Origin: Chloroflexota bacterium
GTDB taxonomy: Bacteria; Chloroflexota; Anaerolineae; CG2-30-64-16
Direction: 5' to 3'
DNA length: 47,656 nt
Assembly (NCBI GenBank): GCA_016876015.1
Contig: VGOD01000018.1
Coordinates: 1-47,656 of the forward strand
In this document: in pieces, positions 35,448 to 43,605 of the stretch
How the letters are laid out: every line of letters starts with the position of its first letter
Numbering within the stretch: the first letter of the stretch is position 1
Translations under genes and position numbers: made by a program
Notes under the pieces: generated by a model
Seen by the model: only the letters and a program-made list of their open reading frames with translations
What the model was told of the DNA's origin: nothing
Databases searched by the model: none

Positions 35448-35461
35448 AGCTTGTGACGCTT

Positions 35462-35490
35462 CTTATAGCACAGGATGGGGGTGGTGTCAA
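35462..35490 (-). promoter_or_regulatory. Strong sigma-70-type promoter for gltBD
   Basis: On the minus strand TTGACA (35485-35490), 17 bp, TATAAG (35462-35467). It lies about 270 bp from the gltB ATG in the 442-bp gap 35195-35636. Confidence 0.7.
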
Positions 35491-35557
35491 GGATGCATCA
35501 GAATATTGTACCACATTCCCCTGGAACTCGTCGCACCGACGAACGACTGATGCGGAA

Positions 35558-35586
35558 TGTACAAAACCCGCGTCCCATGCTACCAT
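35558..35586 (+). promoter_or_regulatory. Possible promoter for the mannosidase gene
   Basis: TGTACA (35558-35563), 17 bp, TACCAT (35581-35586), about 50 nt before the ATG at 35637. The match is moderate. Confidence 0.35.
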
Positions 35587-35636
35587 AGCCTCGCAGTCGC
35601 TCGATCCGATCCAATACCCCACTCGGAGGAAGTCCC

Positions 35637-38576
35637 ATGACCGACAACCTGACCGTTCTTCGACAGAGCGCCAACCTGGCGGTGATGCGGTTGCAGCACG
35701 CGCAGGATCGCCTCCAGGCCGAGCTTCAGTTCGCCGGGCTGCTTTGCGATCTGCACCCAGGCGAGGCGAAGGCCTGGCGCGCCTTGCTGGCGAAGGCCGC
35801 CAGCCGCGCCGAAGCGGCGTTTGCGACGGGTGATATCGCCCGCGCGCAGACCGCCGTCGCCCGCGCCGAGGAGCTGCTGGCGCCCATCGCCGCAGTCGCC
35901 AAGAGCTACACCATCTACTGCGTGGGTCACGGCCACATTGACATGAACTGGATGTGGTCCTGGCCCGAAACAGTCGCGGTGACGCACGACACCTTCGCGA
36001 CCGTCCTCAAGCTGATGGACGAATTTCCCCAGTTCCGCTTCAGTCAGAGCCAGGCGAGCGTCTACGCAATCATCGAGGAGTTCAACCCGGAGATGCTGGC
36101 GCGCATCGCCGACCGGGTGCGCGAAGGCCGCTGGGAAGTGACGGCCAGCCATTGGGTGGAGAATGACAACAACCTGGCTGGCCCGGAATCGCTCTGCCGC
36201 CACCTGCTCTACACGCGGCAGTATATGCAGCAGCTTTTCGGGCTGACCGCCGAAGATGTGCCGATCAACTGGTCGCCCGATACCTTCGGCCATGCGATCA
36301 CCATGCCGACCTATCTGGCCCGCGGCGGGGTGAAGTACCTCTATCTGCATCGGCCCGGCGCGGTCGGCCCGACGCGGCCGCCCCTCTTCTGGTGGCAAGG
36401 ACCAGACGGCTCGCGCGTGCTGGTGCGCAACGACATGCTGGCCGGCTACAACGGCGTGCTGCGGCCCGATGATCTGCTGCGCCAACTGCGTGCGTTCGCC
36501 GGCCCCACCGGCCTGCGCGACCTGATGTTCGTCTACGGCGTGGGCGATCACGGCGGCGGGCCAACGCGCCGCGATATCGTGGCCGGCATCGAGATGGATG
36601 CCTGGCCGGTCTTCCCGAACATCAAATTCGCGACCACGCGCGAGTACTTCGAGCGGGTCGAGGCCACGGCCGCAGAGTTGCCGACCCTGGACCGCGAGCT
36701 GAACTTCGAGTTCACCGGTTGCTACACCTCCGAATCGCTCATCAAACGCAACAACCGCTTCGCCGAGAACCGCCTGACCGACGCCGAGCTGGCCGCCAGC
36801 CTGGGGTGGCTGGCCCAGGGCCGCGCATATCCAGCCGACCGGCTGCGCCAGGGGTGGCGCGACACCCTCTTCTGCCACTTCCACGATATCCTGCCCGGCT
36901 CCGGCGTCCACGATACCCGCACCTACGCCGACGGCCTCTATCAACAGACGATGGCGACGACCTCGATGATCGAGACGTTGGCCTACCGCGGTCTGGCGGG
37001 CCAGATTGATACGACGTTCGCGGGCAACCCGGCCGGCCCGGAGGTTCCCTCGCTGCGTCTGTCGAACGGCCTCGGCGCGGGGGGCGGCTTCCGCTCGGCC
37101 AATGGCGCGATCAGCCAATCGGAGCAGAGCAGCGGTTCGGGGGTCCGGCCGTTCGTCGTCTTCAACCCGCTGGCGTGGCCGCGCGACGAGGTGATCGAGA
37201 CCACCATCTGGGACAACACACCGGCCGTCTCGCTCCTCCCGCCGCTGAGCAAGCGCGCGTTCTCGGTGCGCCTGCCCGATGGCCGCAGCTTTGCGCCACA
37301 GGTCATCGAGACAGGGCGCTTCTGGGGCCACGAGTTTGTCCGGTTGGCGTTACCGGTGCAAGCGGCGGGGTTGGGCTATACCGCGTTTGCGATCTGCGAG
37401 GAAACCGAGGCAGCCAGCGCGGGCGAGCCGGGGGTTTGGCAGCTCGGCGAGCGCCAGCCGCAGCCGCGCAGCCACGCCGAACAGTATCGGGAGGGGCTGG
37501 AGAACGCGCTGGTGCGGGTCGAACTGGACATGACGACTGGCGGCATCCGGTCGCTGGTAGATAAACGCACGGGCGTGGCGCTCATCAGCCCCGACCGGCC
37601 GGCGCCGGTGCTGGAGTACGCGGTCGAGCGGCCGCACGGGATGACCGCCTGGACGATCGAGAACACCGGGCCGGTTTCCCACGGCGAAGTTCTCTCGATC
37701 AAACGCCAAATTTCTGGCCCGTTCAAGGCTTCCATCGAGGTCAAGCTGCGGGTACACGACTCGAACGTGACGCTGACCTACGAGGTGGCCGCGGGCGACC
37801 CGCAGCTTCACCTGCGCGTCGACGCAGAATGGTTCGAGCGCGGCACACCGCAGACGGGGGTGCCGGTCTTGCGGATGGCGTTCCCGCTGGCGTTGACAGG
37901 GGCGCAGGGCCGCTACGAGATCCCGTTCGGCGCGATCGGGCGCGATCTGAACGCGGGGCAAGAGGTTCCCGCGCTGCAATGGGCGCAGGTGATGGGGTTG
38001 GCGAATGGCAGCGGGGCGCCGGCGGGATGCCTGCTGGTGAACGATTCTAAGTACGGCTATTCGCTCGACGGTAGCACGCTGCGCATGACGCTGATCCGCA
38101 GCAGCTATGACCCCGACAACCTGCCCGAAGTGCGCAGCCATGAGATCCACGCCGGCCTGCGGCCACTGGCCGCCGATCTGCCGGGCGTGGAGGCGATTCG
38201 CCTGGGCCGCAACTTCAACCACGCCCTGCGCGTCGTGGGAACCGATGTCCACGCGGGCGCGCTGCCGGCCGCCGCGGCGTTCATCGGCGCAACGCCGGAC
38301 ACGGCCATCTTGAGCAGCGTCAAGAAGGCCGAGGCGGAGGACGCGCTGATCCTGACCTTTTTCGACCCGACCGGCGATGCGGCTACGGTCTCGATCCACT
38401 TCGACGAGAAGCTCTTGGGACGGCCGGTCGCCGCGACCGAAGTGGATCTGATGGAGCGACCGCTGGCGCGTTCGACGGCCGCGGTGGTGGGGGATGCGGT
38501 GACCGCGAATCTGCCCTACCGCGGCATCGTCTCGATCAAGGTCGGGTGGGATCGGCACAGACCCGCCGCAGATTGA
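35637..38576 (+). CDS. Glycoside hydrolase family 38 alpha-mannosidase
   Basis: This 979-residue retaining alpha-mannosidase has zinc ligands His100 and Asp102 in GHGHIDMNWMWSW, the nucleophile Asp215 in NWSPDTFGHA, and a further zinc His in FCHFHDILPGSG. The middle (about residues 470-510) is a Gly/Ser-rich linker; the C-terminal half is the GH38 beta-domain (PFVVFNPLAWPRDEVIE, then GGIRSLVDKRTG). No signal peptide is present, so it works on imported mannosides. CGGAGGA lies before the ATG. It starts a locus with a URO-D-fold protein and a LacI regulator downstream. Confidence 0.95.
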   Translation: MTDNLTVLRQSANLAVMRLQHAQDRLQAELQFAGLLCDLHPGEAKAWRALLAKAASRAEAAFATGDIARAQTAVARAEELLAPIAAVAKSYTIYCVGHGHIDMNWMWSWPETVAVTHDTFATVLKLMDEFPQFRFSQSQASVYAIIEEFNPEMLARIADRVREGRWEVTASHWVENDNNLAGPESLCRHLLYTRQYMQQLFGLTAEDVPINWSPDTFGHAITMPTYLARGGVKYLYLHRPGAVGPTRPPLFWWQGPDGSRVLVRNDMLAGYNGVLRPDDLLRQLRAFAGPTGLRDLMFVYGVGDHGGGPTRRDIVAGIEMDAWPVFPNIKFATTREYFERVEATAAELPTLDRELNFEFTGCYTSESLIKRNNRFAENRLTDAELAASLGWLAQGRAYPADRLRQGWRDTLFCHFHDILPGSGVHDTRTYADGLYQQTMATTSMIETLAYRGLAGQIDTTFAGNPAGPEVPSLRLSNGLGAGGGFRSANGAISQSEQSSGSGVRPFVVFNPLAWPRDEVIETTIWDNTPAVSLLPPLSKRAFSVRLPDGRSFAPQVIETGRFWGHEFVRLALPVQAAGLGYTAFAICEETEAASAGEPGVWQLGERQPQPRSHAEQYREGLENALVRVELDMTTGGIRSLVDKRTGVALISPDRPAPVLEYAVERPHGMTAWTIENTGPVSHGEVLSIKRQISGPFKASIEVKLRVHDSNVTLTYEVAAGDPQLHLRVDAEWFERGTPQTGVPVLRMAFPLALTGAQGRYEIPFGAIGRDLNAGQEVPALQWAQVMGLANGSGAPAGCLLVNDSKYGYSLDGSTLRMTLIRSSYDPDNLPEVRSHEIHAGLRPLAADLPGVEAIRLGRNFNHALRVVGTDVHAGALPAAAAFIGATPDTAILSSVKKAEAEDALILTFFDPTGDAATVSIHFDEKLLGRPVAATEVDLMERPLARSTAAVVGDAVTANLPYRGIVSIKVGWDRHRPAAD

Positions 38577-38595
38577 TCCGCCGCTCCCAAAATCG

Positions 38596-38642
38596 CCCCG
38601 CGACGCGCCAGGCACATGCAAAGCGTCTGGCACGTCGCGGGG
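38596..38642. terminator. Hairpin after the mannosidase gene, related to the one at 19360
   Basis: An outer stem CCCCGCG (38596-38602)/CGCGGGG (38636-38642) encloses arms ACGCGCCAGGCAC (38603-38615) and GCGTCTGGCACGT (38623-38635) around a 7-nt loop, followed by TTTGT. The arms match those at 19360-19392 at 11 of 13 and 12 of 13 positions. It lies 20 bp after the stop, a normal place for a terminator. Confidence 0.65.
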
Positions 38643-38689
38643 TTTGTCTCATGATATGGCAACGGACCGCACGATGAGGAGGTTTCCGC

Positions 38690-39745
38690 ATGGTGTTCCA
38701 GCACCAACCTGACTTCACACGACTGCGCACCGCCGTCGCCTGCCAGGGCGAACCGGACTTCGTGCCCTTCGCTGACATCGGCGTGTACGCGGGACACAAA
38801 GCGCGCCTGCTGGGGCATCCGGCGCGCAGCCTGGACGATGAAGTCGAGTTCGCCTGCCAGATCGGCTACGACTTCGTGCCATTCAGCGTCGGCTTCCAGC
38901 AGACCCGCGCCCTGCTCGGCGCGATGGCCGAGGGACATCACCCCGGCGGGGCCGGCGCGACCGATGAGGTCGTCGAGCGTCACTGGGCTGCGGGCACATC
39001 CAGCGCCATCGCCAGCGACGCGGACTTCGACGCCTTCCCGTGGCCCGATCCCGATGACCTCGATTACTCCTTCCTCGATGAGGCCGACCGGCGCCTGCCC
39101 GCAGAGATGAAGATCATCTGCGCCATCGGCAAAGTGTTCAATCCGGTGTGGTGGCTCACCGGGTTCGAGATGTTCGCCGTGCTGCTGAACGAGAATCCGA
39201 GCCTGGTCGAGCGGCTGTTCGAGAAGGTCGGCGCTTTCCAGTTGCGCGTCGCCGAACGTTGCCTGGCACACCGCTCGGTCGGCGCGCTCTGGCACGCGGA
39301 CGATGTGGCGTTCAACACCGGGCTGGTCGTCTCGCCGCGCGTCCTCCGGCGCTACGCCTTCCCCTGGTTCCGGCGGATGGTCGAAGCGGCGCACCAGGCG
39401 GGCGCGCTGGCGATCTTCCACAGCGACGGCAAGCTCGATGCAATCATCGAGGACATCATCGGGCTGGGCTTCGACGGGCTGAACCCCGTGGATCCGATGT
39501 GCATGGACATCGTCGCGCTGAAAGCGCGCGTCGCCGGCCGACTGGGCCTCCTCGGCAACATTGACCTGCGCTACACGCTGACCCTCGGCACGCCGCAAGA
39601 GGTCGAGGCCGAAGTCAAGGAGCGCATCGCGGTGTTGGCGCCGGGCGGCGGCTACTGCCTTTCGTCGGCCAATTCGATCCCGGACTACGTGCCGTTCGAG
39701 AACTATCTGGCGCTGCGCGATGCGTGGGTGAAGCATCGGCGGTAA
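38690..39745 (+). CDS. Uroporphyrinogen-decarboxylase-fold protein 2
   Basis: This 351-residue member of the URO-D/MtaA superfamily shows VPFADIGVYAGH, LEPDLV-like core strands, RRYAFPWFRRMVEAAHQAG, and AIFHSDGKLDAIIEDIIGLG. The latter replaces the HxCGN zinc motif by HSDGK. LLGNIDLRYTLTLGTP and YCLSSANSIPDYVPFENY close the barrel. It belongs to the same unexplained subgroup as the protein at 27387, with Asp for Cys, though the two are not closely similar. AGGAGG lies 8 nt before the ATG. It sits between the mannosidase and the LacI regulator and is likely regulated with them. Confidence 0.85.
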   Translation: MVFQHQPDFTRLRTAVACQGEPDFVPFADIGVYAGHKARLLGHPARSLDDEVEFACQIGYDFVPFSVGFQQTRALLGAMAEGHHPGGAGATDEVVERHWAAGTSSAIASDADFDAFPWPDPDDLDYSFLDEADRRLPAEMKIICAIGKVFNPVWWLTGFEMFAVLLNENPSLVERLFEKVGAFQLRVAERCLAHRSVGALWHADDVAFNTGLVVSPRVLRRYAFPWFRRMVEAAHQAGALAIFHSDGKLDAIIEDIIGLGFDGLNPVDPMCMDIVALKARVAGRLGLLGNIDLRYTLTLGTPQEVEAEVKERIAVLAPGGGYCLSSANSIPDYVPFENYLALRDAWVKHRR

Positions 39746-39770
39746 TAGGCCCGCAGGCCCCGCAGCGGAT

Positions 39771-39799
39771 TTGACAATCTCGTCAAGCTGTGATAGTTT
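39771..39799 (+). promoter_or_regulatory. Promoter of the LacI-family gene
   Basis: TTGACA (39771-39776), 17 bp, TAGTTT (39794-39799). It overlaps the start of the repeat region 39799-39834. Confidence 0.5.
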
Positions 39800-39834
39800 A
39801 TAGACCGATCTAAATACCGATCCATAGACCGATA
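39799..39834 (+). promoter_or_regulatory. Possible operator repeats before the LacI gene
   Basis: Three copies of ACCGAT lie in TAGACCGATC, TACCGATC and TAGACCGATA. The first also forms an imperfect dyad, TAGA-CCGA-TCTA, with a central CG as in many LacI-family operators. Position just below the promoter fits autoregulation. A similar site TAGATCGCTCT occurs at 40972-40982 before the second binding-protein gene. Confidence 0.4.
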
Positions 39835-39846
39835 CACGAGTGAGCT

Positions 39847-40929
39847 ATGCTCTCGGCACGCACTTCGCCACGCAAACCCAAGCCCCCCAAGCGGGTCACG
39901 CTGCTCGATGTGGCCGACCACGCCGGGGTCTCGCGCGCCACCGCCTCGCTGGTCGTGCGCGACAGCCCACTGGTGACCGACGAGACCCGGGAGCGCGTGC
40001 TGGCTTCGATGGATGCCCTGGGCTATGTCTACAACCGGGCTGCGGCCAGCCTGCGCAGCCGGCGCTCCCACGCCATCGGCCTGGTGGTCACCGACATCAC
40101 CAACCCCTTCTTTGCCCAGATGACCATCGGCAGCGAGACCGCGCTCGAAGAGGCTGATTACGCCGTGCTGCTGGGCAACACCTCGGAACGGCTCAACAAA
40201 CAGGACCGCCTCCTGGAAGCCATGCACGGCTACGCGGTGGATGGCGTGCTGTTGGCTCCGGCGATGGACACCACGATTGAGACCGTCGCACGCTTGCGCC
40301 GTTGGCGACTGCCCTTTGTCATGGTGGTGCGCTACCTGTTCGATGTGGACGCCGACTACGTGGGCGCGGACAACCTGGCGGGTGCAGAGATGGCGGCCGA
40401 GCATCTCGTCGCGGCCGGACACCGGCGCATCGCCTTCGTGGGCGGCCCGGCCAACTCCTCGGCCCGGCGCGATCGCTTGCAGGGGCTGCGCAACGTCCTG
40501 GCCCGACATGGGATCCCAGCCGATGAGTCGCTCTTCGTGACCAGCCGGGTCACGCGCGAAGGTGGCCGCCAGGCGATCCTGGATCTGCTCGCACTCCAGG
40601 ATCCCCCTACAGCCGCCCTCTGCTACAACGACGTCGTCGCATTCGGCGTCATGCTCGGCCTGCAAGCGGCCGGCCGCCGGCCCGGCCGCGATTTCGACGT
40701 GGTCGGCTTCGATGACATCGAGGAGGCGGCGTTGTGGCAGCCGGCGCTGACCACGGTGGCTATCTCGCCTTCCCAAATCGGTGTCGAGGCGGCGCGTTTG
40801 CTGTTGGAACGGATCGAAAACCCCGACGCTGCCCCGCGCCGCGTGATCTTGCCGCCGAAGCTGATCGTTCGTGAGTCGTGTGCGGCTTGCGCAGCCGCCA
40901 GGGACGTCGTGCCATTCACTGCCGAGTAA
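39847..40929 (+). CDS. LacI-family transcriptional regulator
   Basis: This 360-residue repressor has an N-terminal helix-turn-helix and hinge (VTLLDVADHAGVSRATASLV, then NRAAASLRSRRSHAIGLV). A periplasmic-binding-like ligand domain follows (ITNPFFAQMTIG, GHRRIAFVGGPANSSARRDR, FDVVGFDDIEEA, ALTTVAISPSQIG). It has a basic 15-residue N-terminal extension. The ribosome site is weak (GAG only). It separates the mannosidase genes from the second ABC operon and probably controls either or both in response to a sugar. Confidence 0.93.
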   Translation: MLSARTSPRKPKPPKRVTLLDVADHAGVSRATASLVVRDSPLVTDETRERVLASMDALGYVYNRAAASLRSRRSHAIGLVVTDITNPFFAQMTIGSETALEEADYAVLLGNTSERLNKQDRLLEAMHGYAVDGVLLAPAMDTTIETVARLRRWRLPFVMVVRYLFDVDADYVGADNLAGAEMAAEHLVAAGHRRIAFVGGPANSSARRDRLQGLRNVLARHGIPADESLFVTSRVTREGGRQAILDLLALQDPPTAALCYNDVVAFGVMLGLQAAGRRPGRDFDVVGFDDIEEAALWQPALTTVAISPSQIGVEAARLLLERIENPDAAPRRVILPPKLIVRESCAACAAARDVVPFTAE

Positions 40930-40971
40930 CAAGAGCGCTGAGCGATTCGGCGTTCAGTAGCACGAATGGCT

Positions 40972-40983
40972 TAGATCGCTCTC
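40972..40983 (+). promoter_or_regulatory. Candidate LacI operator before ABC system 2
   Basis: TAGATCGCTCTC resembles the dyad TAGA-N4-TCTA seen before the LacI gene. It lies 165 bp before the binding-protein ATG in a 217-bp gap without an obvious -35/-10 pair. Confidence 0.25.
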
Positions 40984-41146
40984 CGCTTCGAGAGTGACGG
41001 CACGACGGTTAGGGCTGCATCCGAGGGCAGCAAAGGAGGGCTGGCAGAGGATTGATGAACCTATCGGCATCGCGTTTCCGGACATCGGATCATTCTGGCC
41101 TGTCTCAACACTCACCTGAGCACCCATCTCAAGGAGGAAACCCAAA

Positions 41147-42559
41147 ATGGACTCTCGGAAGTTAACTCGTCGTGATCTGCTAAAGCTGGGCGGCGCGTTG
41201 ACGGCCGGCGCGGTGCTGGCCGCCTGCGCTCAGCCGGCTCCGGCACCTCAACCCACGCAGGCGCCGGCGGCCAAGGCCGAGCCGACCAAGGCGCCTGCTG
41301 CACCTGCGCCGGCTGCCAAGCAGAAGGTCGAGCTGTGGACCGGTTTCGGCCAGGGCCGCATGGCGGATGCCATGAATGGCGCGGTCAAGCGCTTTAACGA
41401 CAAGAGCGACAAGTTCGTCGTCGAGCACATTGTCGTCCCCTGGGGCGAGATCATGAACAAGGTGATCCAGTCTACTGCGGCCAAGAACCCGCCCGACGTG
41501 TATCGCGGCTGGGCCTGGATCGTCGGCGATCATGCGCCGATCGGGGGGCTGACCGATCTGACCCCCTTCGCCAACGCCGATGCGAGCTTCAAGCCCGACG
41601 ACTACTGGCCTGCCACGTTGGAGCAGATGAAGTACCAGGGCAAGATCTATGCCATCAGCATCTCCACCATGATCTGGTTCCTCTACTACAACAAAGACCG
41701 GATGAAGGAGAAGGGCGTAGACACGGAAAAGACGCCGACCGACCTGGAAGGCTGGGAGGAGGTTGGGCACAAGCTGTACGAGCTGGACGGCAAGAAGGTG
41801 AACAAAGTCGGCTTTGTCCCATGGATCCCGTGGTATAACCTCTTTGGTTGGGGTGCGACACGAGGCGCAGAGGTGTGGGATCCCAACACCCAGAAGTGCA
41901 TCGCAAACGACGCGAAGAACAAGCCCATCTTCGTGGCTCTGTTCAACTGGCACAAGGGCTATGCCACGAAGTATGGCTACGAAGAGCTCCAGGCGTTCAT
42001 CACCACCTACAGCGGCAACACCTTCGGCCGCAACACCCCGGAGGGCGCCTGGTACACCGGCAAGCTGGGCATCTGGGCGCTGGAGACCTGGCTGTACAAC
42101 GACTTCAAGGAATACGGCCCCAAGGTCAGCTTCGGCGTCACCAAGATGCCTTCCCCCAAGGGGGTCAAGGGCAAGCCCGGCGGGCTGACGGCCAACATGT
42201 ACCTGGTGCCTGCGAACTCCAAGAACCCGGCCGGCGGTTATGCGTTCGGCCATTTCATGGGCAGCGATCCATGGGTGGCCGTCAACAAGTGCGTGCCGGA
42301 TGCGGTGCTGCCCTCGCGGCGGAGCACGGCGACCCAGCCGGAAGTTCTCTCCGGCCTGCCCTGGGCGAAGATGGTCATTGACGAGATCGTCCCCTACGTC
42401 ATGCCGCTTCCTTCGATGCCTGCGGTCAGCGGGTACCAGGGTCGTCTCAACACCGCGGTCACCAACGTGCTGACCCAGAATGCCGATCCGGCCAAGGAGC
42501 TCGACCAGGCCGTTGAGCTGGCGCAGAAAGACGTGGACAAGCTGCTGAAGAAGTCATAG
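41147..42559 (+). CDS. Carbohydrate ABC transporter substrate-binding lipoprotein (system 2)
   Basis: This 470-residue CUT1-type binding protein has a twin-arginine-like leader (TRRDLLKLGGALTAG) and lipobox LAAC with Cys27. An Ala/Pro/Gln linker follows, then VELWTGFGQGRM and NPPDVYRGWAW. The linker tract EPTKAPA is the same as in system 1, so both are related paralogues. AAGGAGG lies before the ATG. It heads an operon of two permeases, an aldehyde ferredoxin oxidoreductase and a beta-helix protein. The ligand is inferred to be an oligosaccharide. Confidence 0.95.
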   Translation: MDSRKLTRRDLLKLGGALTAGAVLAACAQPAPAPQPTQAPAAKAEPTKAPAAPAPAAKQKVELWTGFGQGRMADAMNGAVKRFNDKSDKFVVEHIVVPWGEIMNKVIQSTAAKNPPDVYRGWAWIVGDHAPIGGLTDLTPFANADASFKPDDYWPATLEQMKYQGKIYAISISTMIWFLYYNKDRMKEKGVDTEKTPTDLEGWEEVGHKLYELDGKKVNKVGFVPWIPWYNLFGWGATRGAEVWDPNTQKCIANDAKNKPIFVALFNWHKGYATKYGYEELQAFITTYSGNTFGRNTPEGAWYTGKLGIWALETWLYNDFKEYGPKVSFGVTKMPSPKGVKGKPGGLTANMYLVPANSKNPAGGYAFGHFMGSDPWVAVNKCVPDAVLPSRRSTATQPEVLSGLPWAKMVIDEIVPYVMPLPSMPAVSGYQGRLNTAVTNVLTQNADPAKELDQAVELAQKDVDKLLKKS

Positions 42560-42574
42560 CAGCAGCACATCTCT

Positions 42575-42604
42575 GCCCCAGGGTCGCCTTTGCGGCCCTG
42601 GGGC
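42575..42604. terminator. Hairpin between binding-protein and permease genes (system 2)
   Basis: A 13-bp stem with one G-T pair (arms 42575-42587 and 42592-42604, CCCCAGGG at its base) has a 4-nt loop and is followed by TTT. It lies 15 nt after the binding-protein stop codon. Its position matches the hairpin of system 1, but the sequence is unrelated. Partial termination or mRNA protection would give more binding protein than permease. Confidence 0.75.
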
Positions 42605-42648
42605 TTTCCGTTCCGCTTTTGGCCCAAGTCCACCCGTGGAGCCCAGAC

Positions 42649-43548
42649 ATGCGACTTTTCGAGTTCAAGAAGCAGCGGACGCGCAACTTGTTCTGGGGCT
42701 TGTTCTTCGTATCGCCCTGGATCTTCCATCTCTTCGCCTTCCTGGTCTATCCGATCTTCGCCTCGCTCTACTTCAGTTTCACCGACTTTAACATGCTCCT
42801 CTACAAAGGCGATTGGATCGGCCTGGGCAACTACCGGGAGCTGTTCGAAGGCGACCCGATGTTCTTCATCAGCATGCGCAATACCCTCTGGTACTCCTTC
42901 CTGGCGCTCTCCATTGGCGTCACGGTGGATATCATCGCGGCACTCCTGCTGAACATGAAGGTGTGGGGGCTGGCGGCCTACCGGACCATCCTGTTCCTGC
43001 CAGCCATGGTGCCTGGCGTCGCAGCGGCCATGACCTGGGTGTGGATCCTCAACCCCAAGCATGGGCTGCTGAACGCGATGCTGGCCTCGATCGGCATTGA
43101 CGGGCCCTACTGGCTGGCGTCTCCCAGGACGGCCATGATCTCCATCGTCATGGTCACTACGTGGGCCAGCGGCCAGATGATCTTAATCTATCTGGCCGGC
43201 TTGCAGGACATCCCGACCCATCTCTACGAGGCGGCGGAGATAGACGGCGCCAACGCCTGGCACCGGATGCGCTACGTCACCCTGCCGCTGCTCACACCGC
43301 AGGTTCTCTTCAACCTGGTGATGGGTTCGATCGGTACCCTGCAGGAGTTTGCTCGCCCCTACGTCATGACCGGCGGCGGCCCCGCCAACTCCACGTACAC
43401 TTACGGCATGTATATCTTCCACCGCGCCTTCCAGGCCATGCGCATGGGCCTCGCGTCCTCTGCGGCCTGGATGCTGTTCGTGGTCGTGCTCATCCTGACG
43501 ATCATCATCCTCCGGTCGTCGCGGCGTTGGGTGGTCTACGAGCGGTAG
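42649..43548 (+). CDS. Carbohydrate ABC transporter permease, MalF/UgpA type (system 2)
   Basis: This 299-residue six-helix permease has the EAA loop YEAAEIDGANAWHRMRYVTLP and the family strands FFVSPWIFHLFAFLVYP and TGGGPANST. The ATG at 42649 has GGAG 7 nt upstream; a TTG at 42619 would add ten residues and is less likely. Together with the next gene it forms the channel for system 2; the ATPase is not encoded here. Confidence 0.95.
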   Translation: MRLFEFKKQRTRNLFWGLFFVSPWIFHLFAFLVYPIFASLYFSFTDFNMLLYKGDWIGLGNYRELFEGDPMFFISMRNTLWYSFLALSIGVTVDIIAALLLNMKVWGLAAYRTILFLPAMVPGVAAAMTWVWILNPKHGLLNAMLASIGIDGPYWLASPRTAMISIVMVTTWASGQMILIYLAGLQDIPTHLYEAAEIDGANAWHRMRYVTLPLLTPQVLFNLVMGSIGTLQEFARPYVMTGGGPANSTYTYGMYIFHRAFQAMRMGLASSAAWMLFVVVLILTIIILRSSRRWVVYER

Positions 43549-43605
43549 AGCGGCTGTCCGGTCCCTTTCTGCGGGCGAAATTCATTGGCCAGGGAGAGTT
43601 TCTCA

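Noticed and set aside
35195-35636. Small rightward frame (35226-35456) in the gltB-mannosidase gap
   Set aside because: It has no ribosome site, its composition is unlike neighbouring genes, and it crosses the structured gltB leader.
32741-35833. Rightward open frame of 1030 codons opposite gltB
   Set aside because: It lies almost wholly opposite GltB, whose domains are all conserved. The frame is open because of high GC and codon bias.
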